Of a stretch of 64,000 bases of DNA, positions 37,282 to 46,842 are shown piece after piece. Numbering within the stretch: the stretch's first letter is position 1; each line of letters opens with the position of its first letter. The translations under genes were made by a program, and so were the position numbers. The stretch lies in assembly GCA_964647825.1 (NCBI GenBank), contig CAZYJL010000005.1:1-64000 (forward strand). Reading direction: 5' to 3'. A model generated the notes under the pieces. That model was not told the DNA's origin and searched no databases. It saw nothing but the letters and a program-made list of their open reading frames with translations. Source of the DNA: VFKI01 sp964647825 (GTDB lineage: Bacteria; Pseudomonadota; Gammaproteobacteria; DSM-16500).

Positions 37282-39603
37282 TTAGCCCTTTTTCAAATGG
37301 GACGAATTATTCATGTCTAAAAGTAAATTCTCATGTATCAGTAATGTTTTTCCAAGAGCATCAATATGACGAGCTAATTGATCTCGATGCTTTAATTTTG
37401 CTTCTCTTGCTTTATTTAACTTTGCTATTTCAACATCTATTTCACTTATTTCTTGATTACATTTTTTGTGTGTTTCAATTAAAAATTGATGCGTTTCCTC
37501 TAAAGTCGGCGCAGGCTTCTCCGAATCCGCTGCAACAGAAAACAATCCATTACGCCTTGTAATTAACGAGGCGGGTGAAGTACTTCTTGAATTGCCAGAT
37601 GAGCCATCAGAAATAGTATTTTCTGCAAGATCATCATAGTACGGCGGCAAAAAATCATTCTCTTTTTTTTCTTCTTTTTCATCAAGATCAACCGAAAGAT
37701 ATTGACTATCTTTAAATCTATCATTCTGTATGCTTTTCTCTTTTTCTGATTTGATAGATTCTTCATCTAATAATGAACTTTCACTATCTGAATCATTTAC
37801 TGATGGCGCATACCCTTTTTCTTCTTCAAATTCAGGCGCACTAGGCTCTGCCTCATTTTCTATTTTTAACTGTAATTCAAAAGATTTTTTATAGTCATAA
37901 ATTAAATTATCCGCTAAAGAATCTATCATTAACCATAATTTTTCTGGAATTGTATTTATCACTTCAAAATAAAATGCTTCTGGAGAAATCGCATTTTTGT
38001 AGATAAGCATGCATAATTCACACAATGCCGGCTGATAAATCCTCACATCATCCGATTTCAATGCTTCCAGCATCTTATTGCTCTCATTGATCAGCGCTCT
38101 TTCTCTAGAAGAATCACTTAATTGATTTAAGAATATTTGCCATACAGATAAAAATTGGTTGCGTTGCTCTCGCAAATCTAGAGAAATCGGTGCATTCTTT
38201 TTCAAAACTTCACTTAATAGGCCTTTATCTTTCATCTTTTTATTCAGTACATTTTCTGCTTTAATATCAAGCTCAAGCTGAAATTGGACGAAAAATAGTA
38301 CCCTTGCTAAAATATTTTTTATATTTTTTTCTACTTCACTGCTACCCAATAAAAATGGTTTACCCACACGCAAAATGCTGCGTACTTTTTCTATCACTAC
38401 ATCGAAGAATTGATATTTATTTAGCCGATCATACTGTTCATAAATGTATTCACAAAAATTCTTTTTAAATGAATTATAAAATTCAGATGATTTATTAAAA
38501 AAATCAAACAATGAAGAAGTATAATTAAAATAAGAAAGAATTCTCAGTGAATCAATCAATTCTTTATCTTGAAAAGAATTATATTTATCTTTAATAATAT
38601 TAAAATCATTCTTTGCAGCACTGGAAAAAAAATCAATTTCATGTAACTTGATCAGTACATTTATCTCTTTATTGAGTCTTATAATTGATTTTTTTATAGT
38701 CTTTCTTTTTTTCTCCATAGAATCAATAAAAATTTTTTTTATTAAAATCAATCTATCCATTGCTGAAAAGTTTTCACCATCTTTTGTTTCGTTTATTAGA
38801 AAACTATCAATTTGGGGAAATGATTTTTGAAATGAATCAACATTTTTCATACCAGACAAATGTGACTGCATGCATAATAGATGAAGTGATTTTTGCCCCT
38901 TTGCGAACGCCGCCTGAAAAATAAAATTTCTTGTATGTTCACTAAAATCACTTATTATAGAAAGACGATGGCCAAATAATTTATCTGGCTTTCCACCAGC
39001 TACATCTTTTCGTAATTCATCTTCTATACCCGCAGGTAACACAATCTCATGAAATAAAAAATCTATTTTGCCTATATTTTGACCAAATAAACCAAAATAA
39101 CTTTTTTTCTCATTTCTAACAAAAATATCATTATGATAAGATCCTTTTTCCACAAAAAGAAAAATACCGGTTCTTTGAAATTTATTTTTTAGAGGGGATG
39201 AAAAAATACTATCAATAATATTGGTTATGTTAATTTCTCTACAAACATACTGAATTAGAAACACACAAATTTGATCCATGTTCTTGATCAACAAATCATT
39301 CTTAATTATTTCAAATGATTTCTTATCTTCTGCGACAGACATATCTTTTACATAAAAAATCGGGGCATCGAATTTATATTCTTTTCCAAAATAAAAATCC
39401 ATCTCATAACCACGATAGTGCAACGCTAAGCTTTTCCATTTCACTTCATCAAAAATACTAAACTCATCAAGGACTTTTAACCTTTTCTCATCCACCTTGA
39501 GCTTTTGGTCAACAAGCTTCGTCAAACGTTGTAAAAAAAAATCTTTGGCTAATTTTGAATTGTCACCTACCAATTGAACATCTACTCTTGTTCTATTTAT
39601 CAT
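37282..39603 (-). CDS. Large orphan coiled-coil protein, candidate secreted effector
   Basis: Not recognised. 773 aa from ATG 39603 (AGAGG 7-8 nt upstream; a TTG at 39609 is in frame). The N-terminal region of about 280 residues has mixed composition (YRGYEMDFYFGKEYKF, FGLFGQNIGKIDFLFHE), the middle is helical, then an acidic Ser/Glu/Asp-rich stretch (around 610-690) and a C-terminal coiled coil (IDVEIAKLNKAREAKLKHRD). No signal peptide. A+T-rich like the other orphans. The C-terminal coiled coil and acidic region would suit host-protein binding, which is speculative. Confidence 0.72.
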   Translation of the reverse strand: MINRTRVDVQLVGDNSKLAKDFFLQRLTKLVDQKLKVDEKRLKVLDEFSIFDEVKWKSLALHYRGYEMDFYFGKEYKFDAPIFYVKDMSVAEDKKSFEIIKNDLLIKNMDQICVFLIQYVCREINITNIIDSIFSSPLKNKFQRTGIFLFVEKGSYHNDIFVRNEKKSYFGLFGQNIGKIDFLFHEIVLPAGIEDELRKDVAGGKPDKLFGHRLSIISDFSEHTRNFIFQAAFAKGQKSLHLLCMQSHLSGMKNVDSFQKSFPQIDSFLINETKDGENFSAMDRLILIKKIFIDSMEKKRKTIKKSIIRLNKEINVLIKLHEIDFFSSAAKNDFNIIKDKYNSFQDKELIDSLRILSYFNYTSSLFDFFNKSSEFYNSFKKNFCEYIYEQYDRLNKYQFFDVVIEKVRSILRVGKPFLLGSSEVEKNIKNILARVLFFVQFQLELDIKAENVLNKKMKDKGLLSEVLKKNAPISLDLREQRNQFLSVWQIFLNQLSDSSRERALINESNKMLEALKSDDVRIYQPALCELCMLIYKNAISPEAFYFEVINTIPEKLWLMIDSLADNLIYDYKKSFELQLKIENEAEPSAPEFEEEKGYAPSVNDSDSESSLLDEESIKSEKEKSIQNDRFKDSQYLSVDLDEKEEKKENDFLPPYYDDLAENTISDGSSGNSRSTSPASLITRRNGLFSVAADSEKPAPTLEETHQFLIETHKKCNQEISEIDVEIAKLNKAREAKLKHRDQLARHIDALGKTLLIHENLLLDMNNSSHLKKG

Positions 39604-39700
39604 TTCCAACCTCTAAAAAAATATAAAAAAAATAAAATAGCTATTTTAAAAAAACAGCTATTTTATTGAACATCTGATTTGCTAAATGATGAAACAGAAA

Positions 39701-40201
39701 CTAACGTCGTCGCAACGCATCAAGTAAAATAAAAAATGCACCAAGACAAATTGCACTATCTGCTAAATTAAAAATCGGCCAATGTAACCGGTTAATATAT
39801 AAATCAATAAAATCAATCACACTGCCATAAAAATAACGATCTACCCCATTTCCCAACGCACCACCTAACACTAACGCCAACGCTGCACACAATAAATAAC
39901 GGCGCGCTGAATAGCGTGCAAGTAATACCAAAATCAACACGCTGGCAACCACAACGATGCCACCAAAAAACCAATTCTGCCAACCGCTGCCATTTGCAAA
40001 TAAACTAAATGCCGCGCCACGATTAAACGACAAAGTAAAATTAAGATGCGGATAAATTGCGAGTGGTACGCCCAATGGTAATTCTTTGAGTGCCAGCCAC
40101 TTGGTGACACGATCGAGCAGTAACACCACAAACGTCAAGGGTAACCACCATAAACCAGAAATAAAATATTTTTTATTCTGATGATTCACTGTATCAGGCA
40201 T
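39701..40201 (-). CDS. lspA: Lipoprotein signal peptidase
   Basis: 166 aa, four TM segments. Aspartyl peptidase motifs GNGVDRYFYGSVIDFI and FNLADSAICLGAF hold the catalytic Asp pair; FNRGAAFSLF is also conserved. Cleaves prolipoproteins after diacylglyceryl transfer at the inner membrane (BamE above would be a substrate). It starts within the end of ileS (8-bp overlap), the conserved ileS-lspA order. Confidence 0.95.
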   Translation of the reverse strand: MPDTVNHQNKKYFISGLWWLPLTFVVLLLDRVTKWLALKELPLGVPLAIYPHLNFTLSFNRGAAFSLFANGSGWQNWFFGGIVVVASVLILVLLARYSARRYLLCAALALVLGGALGNGVDRYFYGSVIDFIDLYINRLHWPIFNLADSAICLGAFFILLDALRRR

Positions 40202-43031
40202 ACTCTCTCACCTCGCCATTACCCACAACATTTTCTACACAACGCTCGCATAACCCTGGGTGCGCTGCTATCACGCCGACATCAGCACGTCGGTGCCAAC
40301 AACGCACACATTTCTCATCTGTTAATGGCGTCACACAAACAAATAAACCGTCAATATCTGTTGCTAACACGGTGCTAGTTTTATTTTTCTTTTCAGACAA
40401 AGGAGACACACTGGCACCAGACGTAATTAACACAAAACGCAATTCATCACCTAACAACACCAACATGTCATACAACGAATCATCACAAAATAAATCAACA
40501 TGCGCTTCGAGCGACGAACCAATCAATCCTGCTTTACGTTGCGCTTCCAAGGCATGATTCACTGCATCACGCACTTGCCGAATTTTTTCCCAGTACGCCT
40601 GATCCATTTGATTTGTTTTATTTGAAAACTGTGGAAAGGCATACCATGTTGTCAAAAAAACAGACTCCGTTTTTTCTCCCGGTATATACTGCCAAATTTC
40701 TTCCGCCGTAAAAGAGAGAATTGGCGCAATCCAACGCACAAATCCTGCCAACAAATGGTAAATCGCTGTTTGTGCAGAACGACGAGCGCGTGAATTTGCT
40801 TGGCTAGTATATTGTCGATCTTTAATGACATCTAAATAAAACCCACCTAATGTCACCGCGCAAAAATGGTGAATCTTTTGCGGAATTAAATGAAATTGAT
40901 AAGTACGATAGGCTTGCAGAATATCTTCTTGAAGTAAACGCGCAAATTCAACAATCCACGCATCCAACGCGAGCAATTCATGTGGTGCAAGTCCGTGCTG
41001 TTGTAGATCAAAACCATTTAAATTACCTAATAAAAAACGTGCTGTATTACGAATACGGCGATACATTTCAGCAGAACGCGAGAGAATTTCATCCGATAAT
41101 GCAATTTCACCACGATAATCGGTCGTTGCCACCCATAAGCGCAACACATCCGCGCCCAATGTTTTAATAATTTCTGCTGGCGCAATAATGTTCCCCACCG
41201 ACTTTGACATTTTGCGGCCTTCTAGATCGACCACAAAACCATGCGTCAACACTGTCTTGTAAGGTGCAACTTGGTTGATCGCAACCGATGTTAACAACGC
41301 GCTCTGAAACCAGCCACGGTATTGGTCCGAGCCTTCTAAATATAAATTAGCTGGGAAATCACCCTGTGGATTCGCATGCAACACCGTCTCATGCGTCACC
41401 CCTGAATCAAACCAAACATCTAACACATCAGTTGATTTAATATACTCTTTTGCCTCAGAACCCAATAACTGCTCTACATCTAACGTATGCCACGCTTCAA
41501 TACCTGCTAACTCGACCTGCTGCGCCACTTCTTCTAATAACGCTAACGATCGTGGATGCGGCAATCCCGTCTCACGATGTAAAAACAAGGGAATCGGCAC
41601 CCCCCACACACGTTGCCGCGAAATACACCAATCAGGACGGTTTTCTAACATTTTTTGCATGCGGCGCTCGCCCCATGAGGGCTCCCACTGCACCTGTTGA
41701 ATCGCCTGCAAAGCAGATGCACGCAATGCTTGTTGCTCCATACTAATAAACCATTGCGGCGTCGCACGAAAAATTAAAGGCGTTTTATGTCGCCAACAGT
41801 GCGGATAACTATGATGTACAGTTGTCTCATGTAACAAGACACCCTTTTCACGTAACAACTCCAAAATCACCGCATTGGCTTTTGTGACGTGCAACCCCGC
41901 TACCAAAGGAACATTTTGAAGAAAACACCCGTTATCACCGACAGGATTTTCAATAGGCAAATCGTATTTCTGCCCCATCATATAATCGTCTATGCCATGC
42001 GCAGGCGCCGTATGCACTGCGCCAGTACCCGCCTCAACGGTCACATGCTCACCTAGAACAATGGGTACCTCCCGCGCATAAAATGGATGATGCACTTTCA
42101 GATTTTCTAATGATTTCCCAGATATCTCGGCTAATTTTTGATAGTCACTCACACCATAACGCTGCATGGTCTGCCCAAGCAGTTCTGCAGCAATCAACAA
42201 AAGCTCTGTTGGCGTTTCTACTAAAACGTACTTCATATCTGGGTGTAACGCGACAGCTTGACTGCCGGGTAATGTCCAAGGCGTTGTTGTCCAAATAGGG
42301 ATGGATAACGTACCCGTGATCATTTTTTCTTTTAACGCAGCCTGCTGATGCTCAAATCGAGCGAGAAAATCGTCTTCATCTAATACACGATAACGCACAT
42401 CAATGGCAGGCGATGTTTTATCAGCATACTCCACTTCTGCTTCTGCCAATGCTGACGCACAATCCAAACACCAATACACGGGTTTATACCCTTGCTGCAA
42501 ATGTCCTGCCTGCATGACTTTCCCCAAGGCACGGATAATGCCCGCCTCAAAGGCAAAATCCATCGTGATATACGGATGCTGCCAATCACCCAATACACCC
42601 AAACGAATAAACGCTTCACGTTGAATCGCAATCTGACTCGCCGCATAAGCACGGCACTGTGCACGAAATTCTGTAGCAGAAATCTTATGGCCGGGTCGCC
42701 CATATTTTTTTTCAACATTCAGCTCAATAGGTAAACCATGACAATCCCAGCCGGGAATATAAGGTGTATCAAAACCAAACAATGTTTGAGACTTTAACAC
42801 CATATCTTTTAGTGTTTTATTAACAGCATGCCCCATATGAATTTGACCATTTGCATAAGGCGGACCATCATGCAAAATAAATTTTTGGCGTTCTTTACCT
42901 ACCTCGCGCATTTTTTGGTACAACGCCATCTGTTCCCACTTTTGCAATATCTCTGGCTCGCGACGCGCCAAATCTGCTTTCATAGGAAACTCTGTCGCAG
43001 GCAAATTCAATGTATTTTTATAATCAGACAT
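40194..43031 (-). CDS. ileS: Isoleucyl-tRNA synthetase
   Basis: 945 aa from ATG 43031 (MSDYKNTLNLPATEFPMK). Class I signatures HMGHA in GQIHMGHAVNK and KMSKS in GRKMSKSVGN. The C-terminal zinc finger CVRCWHRR ... CERC is the bacterial type. The CP1 editing domain is present (TTPWTLPGSQAVALHP, then GTGAVHTAPAHG). The gene overlaps ribF upstream and lspA downstream, so translation is coupled. Confidence 0.97.
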   Translation of the reverse strand: MSDYKNTLNLPATEFPMKADLARREPEILQKWEQMALYQKMREVGKERQKFILHDGPPYANGQIHMGHAVNKTLKDMVLKSQTLFGFDTPYIPGWDCHGLPIELNVEKKYGRPGHKISATEFRAQCRAYAASQIAIQREAFIRLGVLGDWQHPYITMDFAFEAGIIRALGKVMQAGHLQQGYKPVYWCLDCASALAEAEVEYADKTSPAIDVRYRVLDEDDFLARFEHQQAALKEKMITGTLSIPIWTTTPWTLPGSQAVALHPDMKYVLVETPTELLLIAAELLGQTMQRYGVSDYQKLAEISGKSLENLKVHHPFYAREVPIVLGEHVTVEAGTGAVHTAPAHGIDDYMMGQKYDLPIENPVGDNGCFLQNVPLVAGLHVTKANAVILELLREKGVLLHETTVHHSYPHCWRHKTPLIFRATPQWFISMEQQALRASALQAIQQVQWEPSWGERRMQKMLENRPDWCISRQRVWGVPIPLFLHRETGLPHPRSLALLEEVAQQVELAGIEAWHTLDVEQLLGSEAKEYIKSTDVLDVWFDSGVTHETVLHANPQGDFPANLYLEGSDQYRGWFQSALLTSVAINQVAPYKTVLTHGFVVDLEGRKMSKSVGNIIAPAEIIKTLGADVLRLWVATTDYRGEIALSDEILSRSAEMYRRIRNTARFLLGNLNGFDLQQHGLAPHELLALDAWIVEFARLLQEDILQAYRTYQFHLIPQKIHHFCAVTLGGFYLDVIKDRQYTSQANSRARRSAQTAIYHLLAGFVRWIAPILSFTAEEIWQYIPGEKTESVFLTTWYAFPQFSNKTNQMDQAYWEKIRQVRDAVNHALEAQRKAGLIGSSLEAHVDLFCDDSLYDMLVLLGDELRFVLITSGASVSPLSEKKNKTSTVLATDIDGLFVCVTPLTDEKCVRCWHRRADVGVIAAHPGLCERCVENVVGNGEVREYA

Positions 43032-44013
43032 CCGTCTTCCTTTTTCTCTGTTCGCTATTCTGGTGATGCGTCTTTGCCGCAAAATAAACACGTGCATTTG
43101 CCACATCTTTTGTCATCTGCTGACATAATAATGGCAGCGTCGCAAAATACGCTTCATCACGTAATTTTTCGCAAAAATAAATCGTTATTCGTCGGCCATA
43201 AATCTCTGCTGCAAAATCCAGCAAATACACCTCTACTATCTTTTTCTTACCGCAAACAGCTGGCCGCACCCCCACGCTTGCCACACCCTGCACTGCTTGC
43301 GCTGCTAACCCTGCCACTTCAACACTATAAATACCATGCACCGGTGGATTAAAATGCGTCAAAGAAATATTTGCAGTGGGAAACCCAAGCGTGCGGCCGC
43401 GCTTATCGCCATGCGTGACATGACCTGATATATACCAAGGATAACCTAATAATTTCTCTGCTAACGCAAAATCACTTGCCATTAATGCGCGCCGAATACG
43501 TGAACTACTAATCCGCTCATTGTCATACAAGAAATCTGGCACACTTTCTACTGTAAAGCCCAATACTTGACCGGATTGTTGTAATAACGCAATTGTCCCC
43601 GCACGACCATAACCAAAATGAAAATCTTCGCCGACAATCACATGCTTTGCTTGCAATTGTTCCACTAATAACAACTGGATAAACGCTTCAGCGGATAACT
43701 GCGAAAAATGCGTATCAAAACGAATCACAAACACTGCATCCACACCAGCTTCTTTCAGTAACCGATATTTTTCTCTAAAAGGAATTAAACGAATGGGAGA
43801 TGGCTGACTCGCGATTTTTGCAAAATAGGCCTGTGGCTGCGGCTCAAATGTCACAACAATCGACGGAATGCCTTGTGCCTTGGCAAACGTTGTCATTTTG
43901 CGTAATACGTGCTGATGACCTCGATGGACACCATCGAAATTGCCTATGGTAACCACCCCACCACGAGGAATATTCCTACCCGTCTGGGCTAAGCCCCGAA
44001 TTAATTGCAGCAT
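43024..44013 (-). CDS. ribF: Bifunctional riboflavin kinase/FAD synthetase
   Basis: 329 aa from ATG 44013 (MLQLIRGLAQTGRNIPRGG), aligning with the E. coli RibF start; the frame extends upstream to 44100. FAD synthetase half: VVTIGNFDGVHRGHQHVL (nucleotidyltransferase HxGH-like), ISSSRIRRAL. Riboflavin kinase half: GHVTHGDKRGRTLGFPTANI and the EVYLLDFAAEIYGRRI segment. Makes FMN and FAD. Its stop overlaps the ileS start by 8 bp. Confidence 0.95.
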   Translation of the reverse strand: MLQLIRGLAQTGRNIPRGGVVTIGNFDGVHRGHQHVLRKMTTFAKAQGIPSIVVTFEPQPQAYFAKIASQPSPIRLIPFREKYRLLKEAGVDAVFVIRFDTHFSQLSAEAFIQLLLVEQLQAKHVIVGEDFHFGYGRAGTIALLQQSGQVLGFTVESVPDFLYDNERISSSRIRRALMASDFALAEKLLGYPWYISGHVTHGDKRGRTLGFPTANISLTHFNPPVHGIYSVEVAGLAAQAVQGVASVGVRPAVCGKKKIVEVYLLDFAAEIYGRRITIYFCEKLRDEAYFATLPLLCQQMTKDVANARVYFAAKTHHQNSEQRKRKTDV

Positions 44014-44127
44014 GTCTGCGGGTTCACTGTATAAACGATAAAAATGCAAGTGATTATACGCATTATGCGTGTTGTTGTAACGGTGATATGATAGAACCAT
44101 AGTCCGTCACTTTGCGGAAAATTCGAT

Positions 44128-44796
44128 ATGCCAGCACAGCGACCTCACAACACGGAAGTCCGTTTCGAATCAACCTATGCCAAGATACTCTCTGGCCTTG
44201 CAAAAACATTCTGCGGCCGAAAACAAATGGATAAAAAAGAAATCGCTGCCTACATTGAATTGGGCAACCTCACACCTCACCGCATCGAACTCTACGAGCC
44301 AACTCTCAAAACGGCACGCAGCCTACAAGATAGCACCGCTAAAATCGGAGAAATTCGCAGAAAACTGCCTGAAACACAACCAGGACAATATCGTCATATC
44401 GATAGCCAGCTCATTACACTACTCGAGAAACAACAAGAAGTTGAACAACAATACCAGCGTTTAATAAAAAATCATTTCGCGATAGAACAGCTCCTGACCT
44501 CGCCGACTCGACTCGATCCTGATGAATTGCTCCGAAAAATCATGTCACTTAAACAAGACAAAGACGCTCTCTTACGTAACGCAAAAGAATTAACCAAAGA
44601 ACACACGCAACTCATTGAAGCGCTCCAAATGGCGGTTAATAGCCTGACATCTCCGGCACTCAGAACAGAAATTTATACGACTTATAGTTCTGTTTTTAGT
44701 CAGGACGAATGGAAGCAATCGCTGGCGATGAAAGAACCCACACATCTCGAAAGCGCATCCCGGTCATCCATAAAACCAATGGATAAAGACAGATAG
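44128..44796 (+). CDS. Orphan helical protein inserted between murJ and ribF, antisense to murJ end
   Basis: Not recognised. 222 aa, divergent from ribF and tail-to-tail with murJ, overlapping its last 101 bp. The sequence is soluble, helical and Gln/Glu/Lys/Leu-rich with coiled-coil character (about residues 65-170, e.g. LLEKQQEVEQQYQRLIKNH). No signal peptide. Codon use looks like a real gene and no alternative frame explains the stretch between murJ and ribF. An internal ATG at 44227 (MDKKEIAAYIEL) is an alternative start. In most gammaproteobacteria murJ and ribF are adjacent on one strand, so this is an insertion. Confidence 0.65.
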   Translation: MPAQRPHNTEVRFESTYAKILSGLAKTFCGRKQMDKKEIAAYIELGNLTPHRIELYEPTLKTARSLQDSTAKIGEIRRKLPETQPGQYRHIDSQLITLLEKQQEVEQQYQRLIKNHFAIEQLLTSPTRLDPDELLRKIMSLKQDKDALLRNAKELTKEHTQLIEALQMAVNSLTSPALRTEIYTTYSSVFSQDEWKQSLAMKEPTHLESASRSSIKPMDKDR

Positions 44797-46264
44797 CAGA
44801 AATAAAAACTATCAATAAATGACTAATACGCCACATCACCGTAGCGGATAGCCAAACAGAAAGATCGCCAACAGCAAACCATAGCCAAACAGCGAGCAGG
44901 CTATTAGCAACCACTAATTGGCAGCCAAATAATCGCCAGCCCGCGCATGGCACATAAAATCGCCGTTGGCGTAAGAAATAAAATAACAAACCGCTATTTA
45001 TCATGGCTGATAGCGACGTTGCTAAGGCAATACCCGCGTGTTTCAGCGGCCAAACCAGTAACATGTTCAATATCATATTTGAGATCATCGCGATGATGCC
45101 AATCCGTACCGGTGTCCGCATCGTTTGTTTTGCGTAAAAACCTGACGCTAAAATCTTAACTAACATAAATGGCGCAATACCTAACGCAAACATGGATAGA
45201 CTTTTTCGCGTCATCATGACAGCGTGCGCATCAAAATGCCCATGCTGAAACAAAGTACTTAACAAGGGCCCTGCCATCACCGCAAACGCCACAGCTGCTG
45301 GCAAGCCAACCAATAAGACGCAACGCAATGCCCAATCCATCACGCGAGAAAATTCAGCATCTGCATTGGCTGCATGATGACGTGATAAATGCGGCAAAAT
45401 CACGGTTGAAATCGCTACGCCAATCACGCCCAAAGGAAACTCCATCAAACGATCAGAATAATATAACCAAGACACGCTACCAACGACCAATAAAGAAGCA
45501 AATAACGTATCTAACAATAAATTAATCTGTGACACAGAAACCCCAAAAAGCGCTGGCACCATGAGTTTCAGGACACGTCGCACCCCCGTATCTGAAAATC
45601 GTATTCGCGGCTGCGGTAATAACCCCATTTTGTTTAAGAAAGGTAATTGGAATCCCAATTGCACAACACCCGCAAGCAATACACCATATGCCAATGCCGT
45701 AATCGGTACATGCAAATGCGGCGCCAACCAAATAGCCGCAGAGATCATACAAACATTGAGCCAAATCGGTGTAAACGCCGCGACCCAAAATCGGCTATAG
45801 GTATTTAAAATCGCACCAGCAAACGCCGTGAGTGAAATCAAGAAAAGATAGGGGAAGGTAATCCGTAACATCATGACGGCAAGATCAAAACGCTGACCTG
45901 TCGATTCAAACCCCGGCGCAAATAGACGAATTAACCACGGCGCCAACACAATCCCTAAAGCCGTCACGCCTAATAAAACACTACCTAATGTCCCAGCAAT
46001 TGCGTTAATAAATTGGCGTATGTCTTCATCCGTCTTTTGTTTTTGATATTCTGATAAGATAGGCACAAATGCTTGCGAGAAAGAGCCTTCGGCAAACAAT
46101 CGTCGCATTAAATTTGGGATACGAAAAGCAACTGAAAACGCATCAAAAGCTGCTGACGCACCAAACAATTGCGCGGTTACCATATCACGCAAAAAACCAG
46201 CAACCCTTGACAACAAGGTCATGCAGGCAACAACTGACGTAGCACGAAAAAGGCTTTTACTCAT
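44696..46264 (-). CDS. murJ: Lipid II flippase MurJ
   Basis: 522 aa from ATG 46264 (MSKSLFRATSVVACMTLLSR), the family N-terminus; about 14 TM segments. Conserved: RVAGFLRDMVTAQLFGAS, AFRIPNLMRRLFAEGSFSQAFVP (basic loop essential in MurJ), and GIAPFMLVKILASGFYA. Flips the peptidoglycan precursor lipid II. The C-terminal dozen residues extend past the usual end and overlap the convergent orphan gene. Confidence 0.95.
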   Translation of the reverse strand: MSKSLFRATSVVACMTLLSRVAGFLRDMVTAQLFGASAAFDAFSVAFRIPNLMRRLFAEGSFSQAFVPILSEYQKQKTDEDIRQFINAIAGTLGSVLLGVTALGIVLAPWLIRLFAPGFESTGQRFDLAVMMLRITFPYLFLISLTAFAGAILNTYSRFWVAAFTPIWLNVCMISAAIWLAPHLHVPITALAYGVLLAGVVQLGFQLPFLNKMGLLPQPRIRFSDTGVRRVLKLMVPALFGVSVSQINLLLDTLFASLLVVGSVSWLYYSDRLMEFPLGVIGVAISTVILPHLSRHHAANADAEFSRVMDWALRCVLLVGLPAAVAFAVMAGPLLSTLFQHGHFDAHAVMMTRKSLSMFALGIAPFMLVKILASGFYAKQTMRTPVRIGIIAMISNMILNMLLVWPLKHAGIALATSLSAMINSGLLFYFLRQRRFYVPCAGWRLFGCQLVVANSLLAVWLWFAVGDLSVWLSATVMWRISHLLIVFISAICLYPLVLWMTGMRFRDVWVLSSPAIASIRPD

Positions 46265-46377
46265 ATGTGTCAGGATGCTAACAAAGACCGCCACAAATTG
46301 ACAGAGACAGAAGAAACAGGCAATATTGCCACCTTTTGATCATCCAGCAAAACTGAAAAAAGAGGTGGAGGAATCCC

Positions 46378-46650
46378 TTGGCTAACATTAAGTCTGCAAA
46401 GAAACGCGCTCGGCAATCTGAAAAAAGCCGTCAACACAATGCGAGCATGCGCTCCATGGTGCGCACCTGTATTAAAAAAGTGATTGCTGCGATTACAGCA
46501 GGCGATAAAACCGCTGCAAACGCATCATTCAAAGAAGCACAGCCGATTATTGATAGAATGGCTAGAAAAGGCCTGATCCATAAAAATAAAGCAGCTCGCC
46601 ACAAAAGCCGCTTATCCGCCAGAATTAAAAATATGGCAGTCGCTGCGTAA
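46378..46650 (+). CDS. rpsT: 30S ribosomal protein S20, UUG start
   Basis: 90 aa: MANIKSAKKRARQSEKSR with the typical Lys/Arg/Ala-rich helices. The start codon is TTG at 46378 with GGAGG 6 nt upstream; no ATG fits. E. coli rpsT also starts with UUG, which takes part in autogenous control, so conservation here is meaningful. Divergent from murJ. A perfect 11-bp hairpin follows the gene at 46701. Confidence 0.96.
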   Translation: MANIKSAKKRARQSEKSRQHNASMRSMVRTCIKKVIAAITAGDKTAANASFKEAQPIIDRMARKGLIHKNKAARHKSRLSARIKNMAVAA

Positions 46651-46700
46651 CTCAGCTATCAAGCATCCTAGTTTGTCATTCTAAGATTTACTTCGTTATT

Positions 46701-46726
46701 TCGCTTCTCCCTTGTGGGAGAAGCGA
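46701..46726 (+). terminator. Hairpin downstream of rpsT
   Basis: TCGCTTCTCCC-TTGT-GGGAGAAGCGA, a perfect 11-bp stem with a 4-nt loop, 50 bp after the rpsT stop. The flank is ATATATT rather than a U-run, so it may stabilise the 3' end rather than terminate alone. Confidence 0.5.
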
Positions 46727-46769
46727 ATATATTCTGCGCAATTAACAGCAAAATATAAAAAAACCTGCC

Positions 46770-46842
46770 ATCCCGCGGTTTATCCGCGGGATCCAAAAAA
46801 TGATAGATAAAAAGACTGAATACCGCGCATAAGGCGCGGTAT
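46770..46842. repeat. Pair of REP palindromes
   Basis: ATCCCGCGG/CCGCGGGAT (46770-46792) followed by ATACCGCGC/GCGCGGTAT (46820-46842), which runs directly into a family-B element exactly as at 15780. Confidence 0.75.

Noticed and set aside
40372..42734. Plus-strand frames under ileS
   Set aside because: ileS is complete with all motifs; these are shadows.
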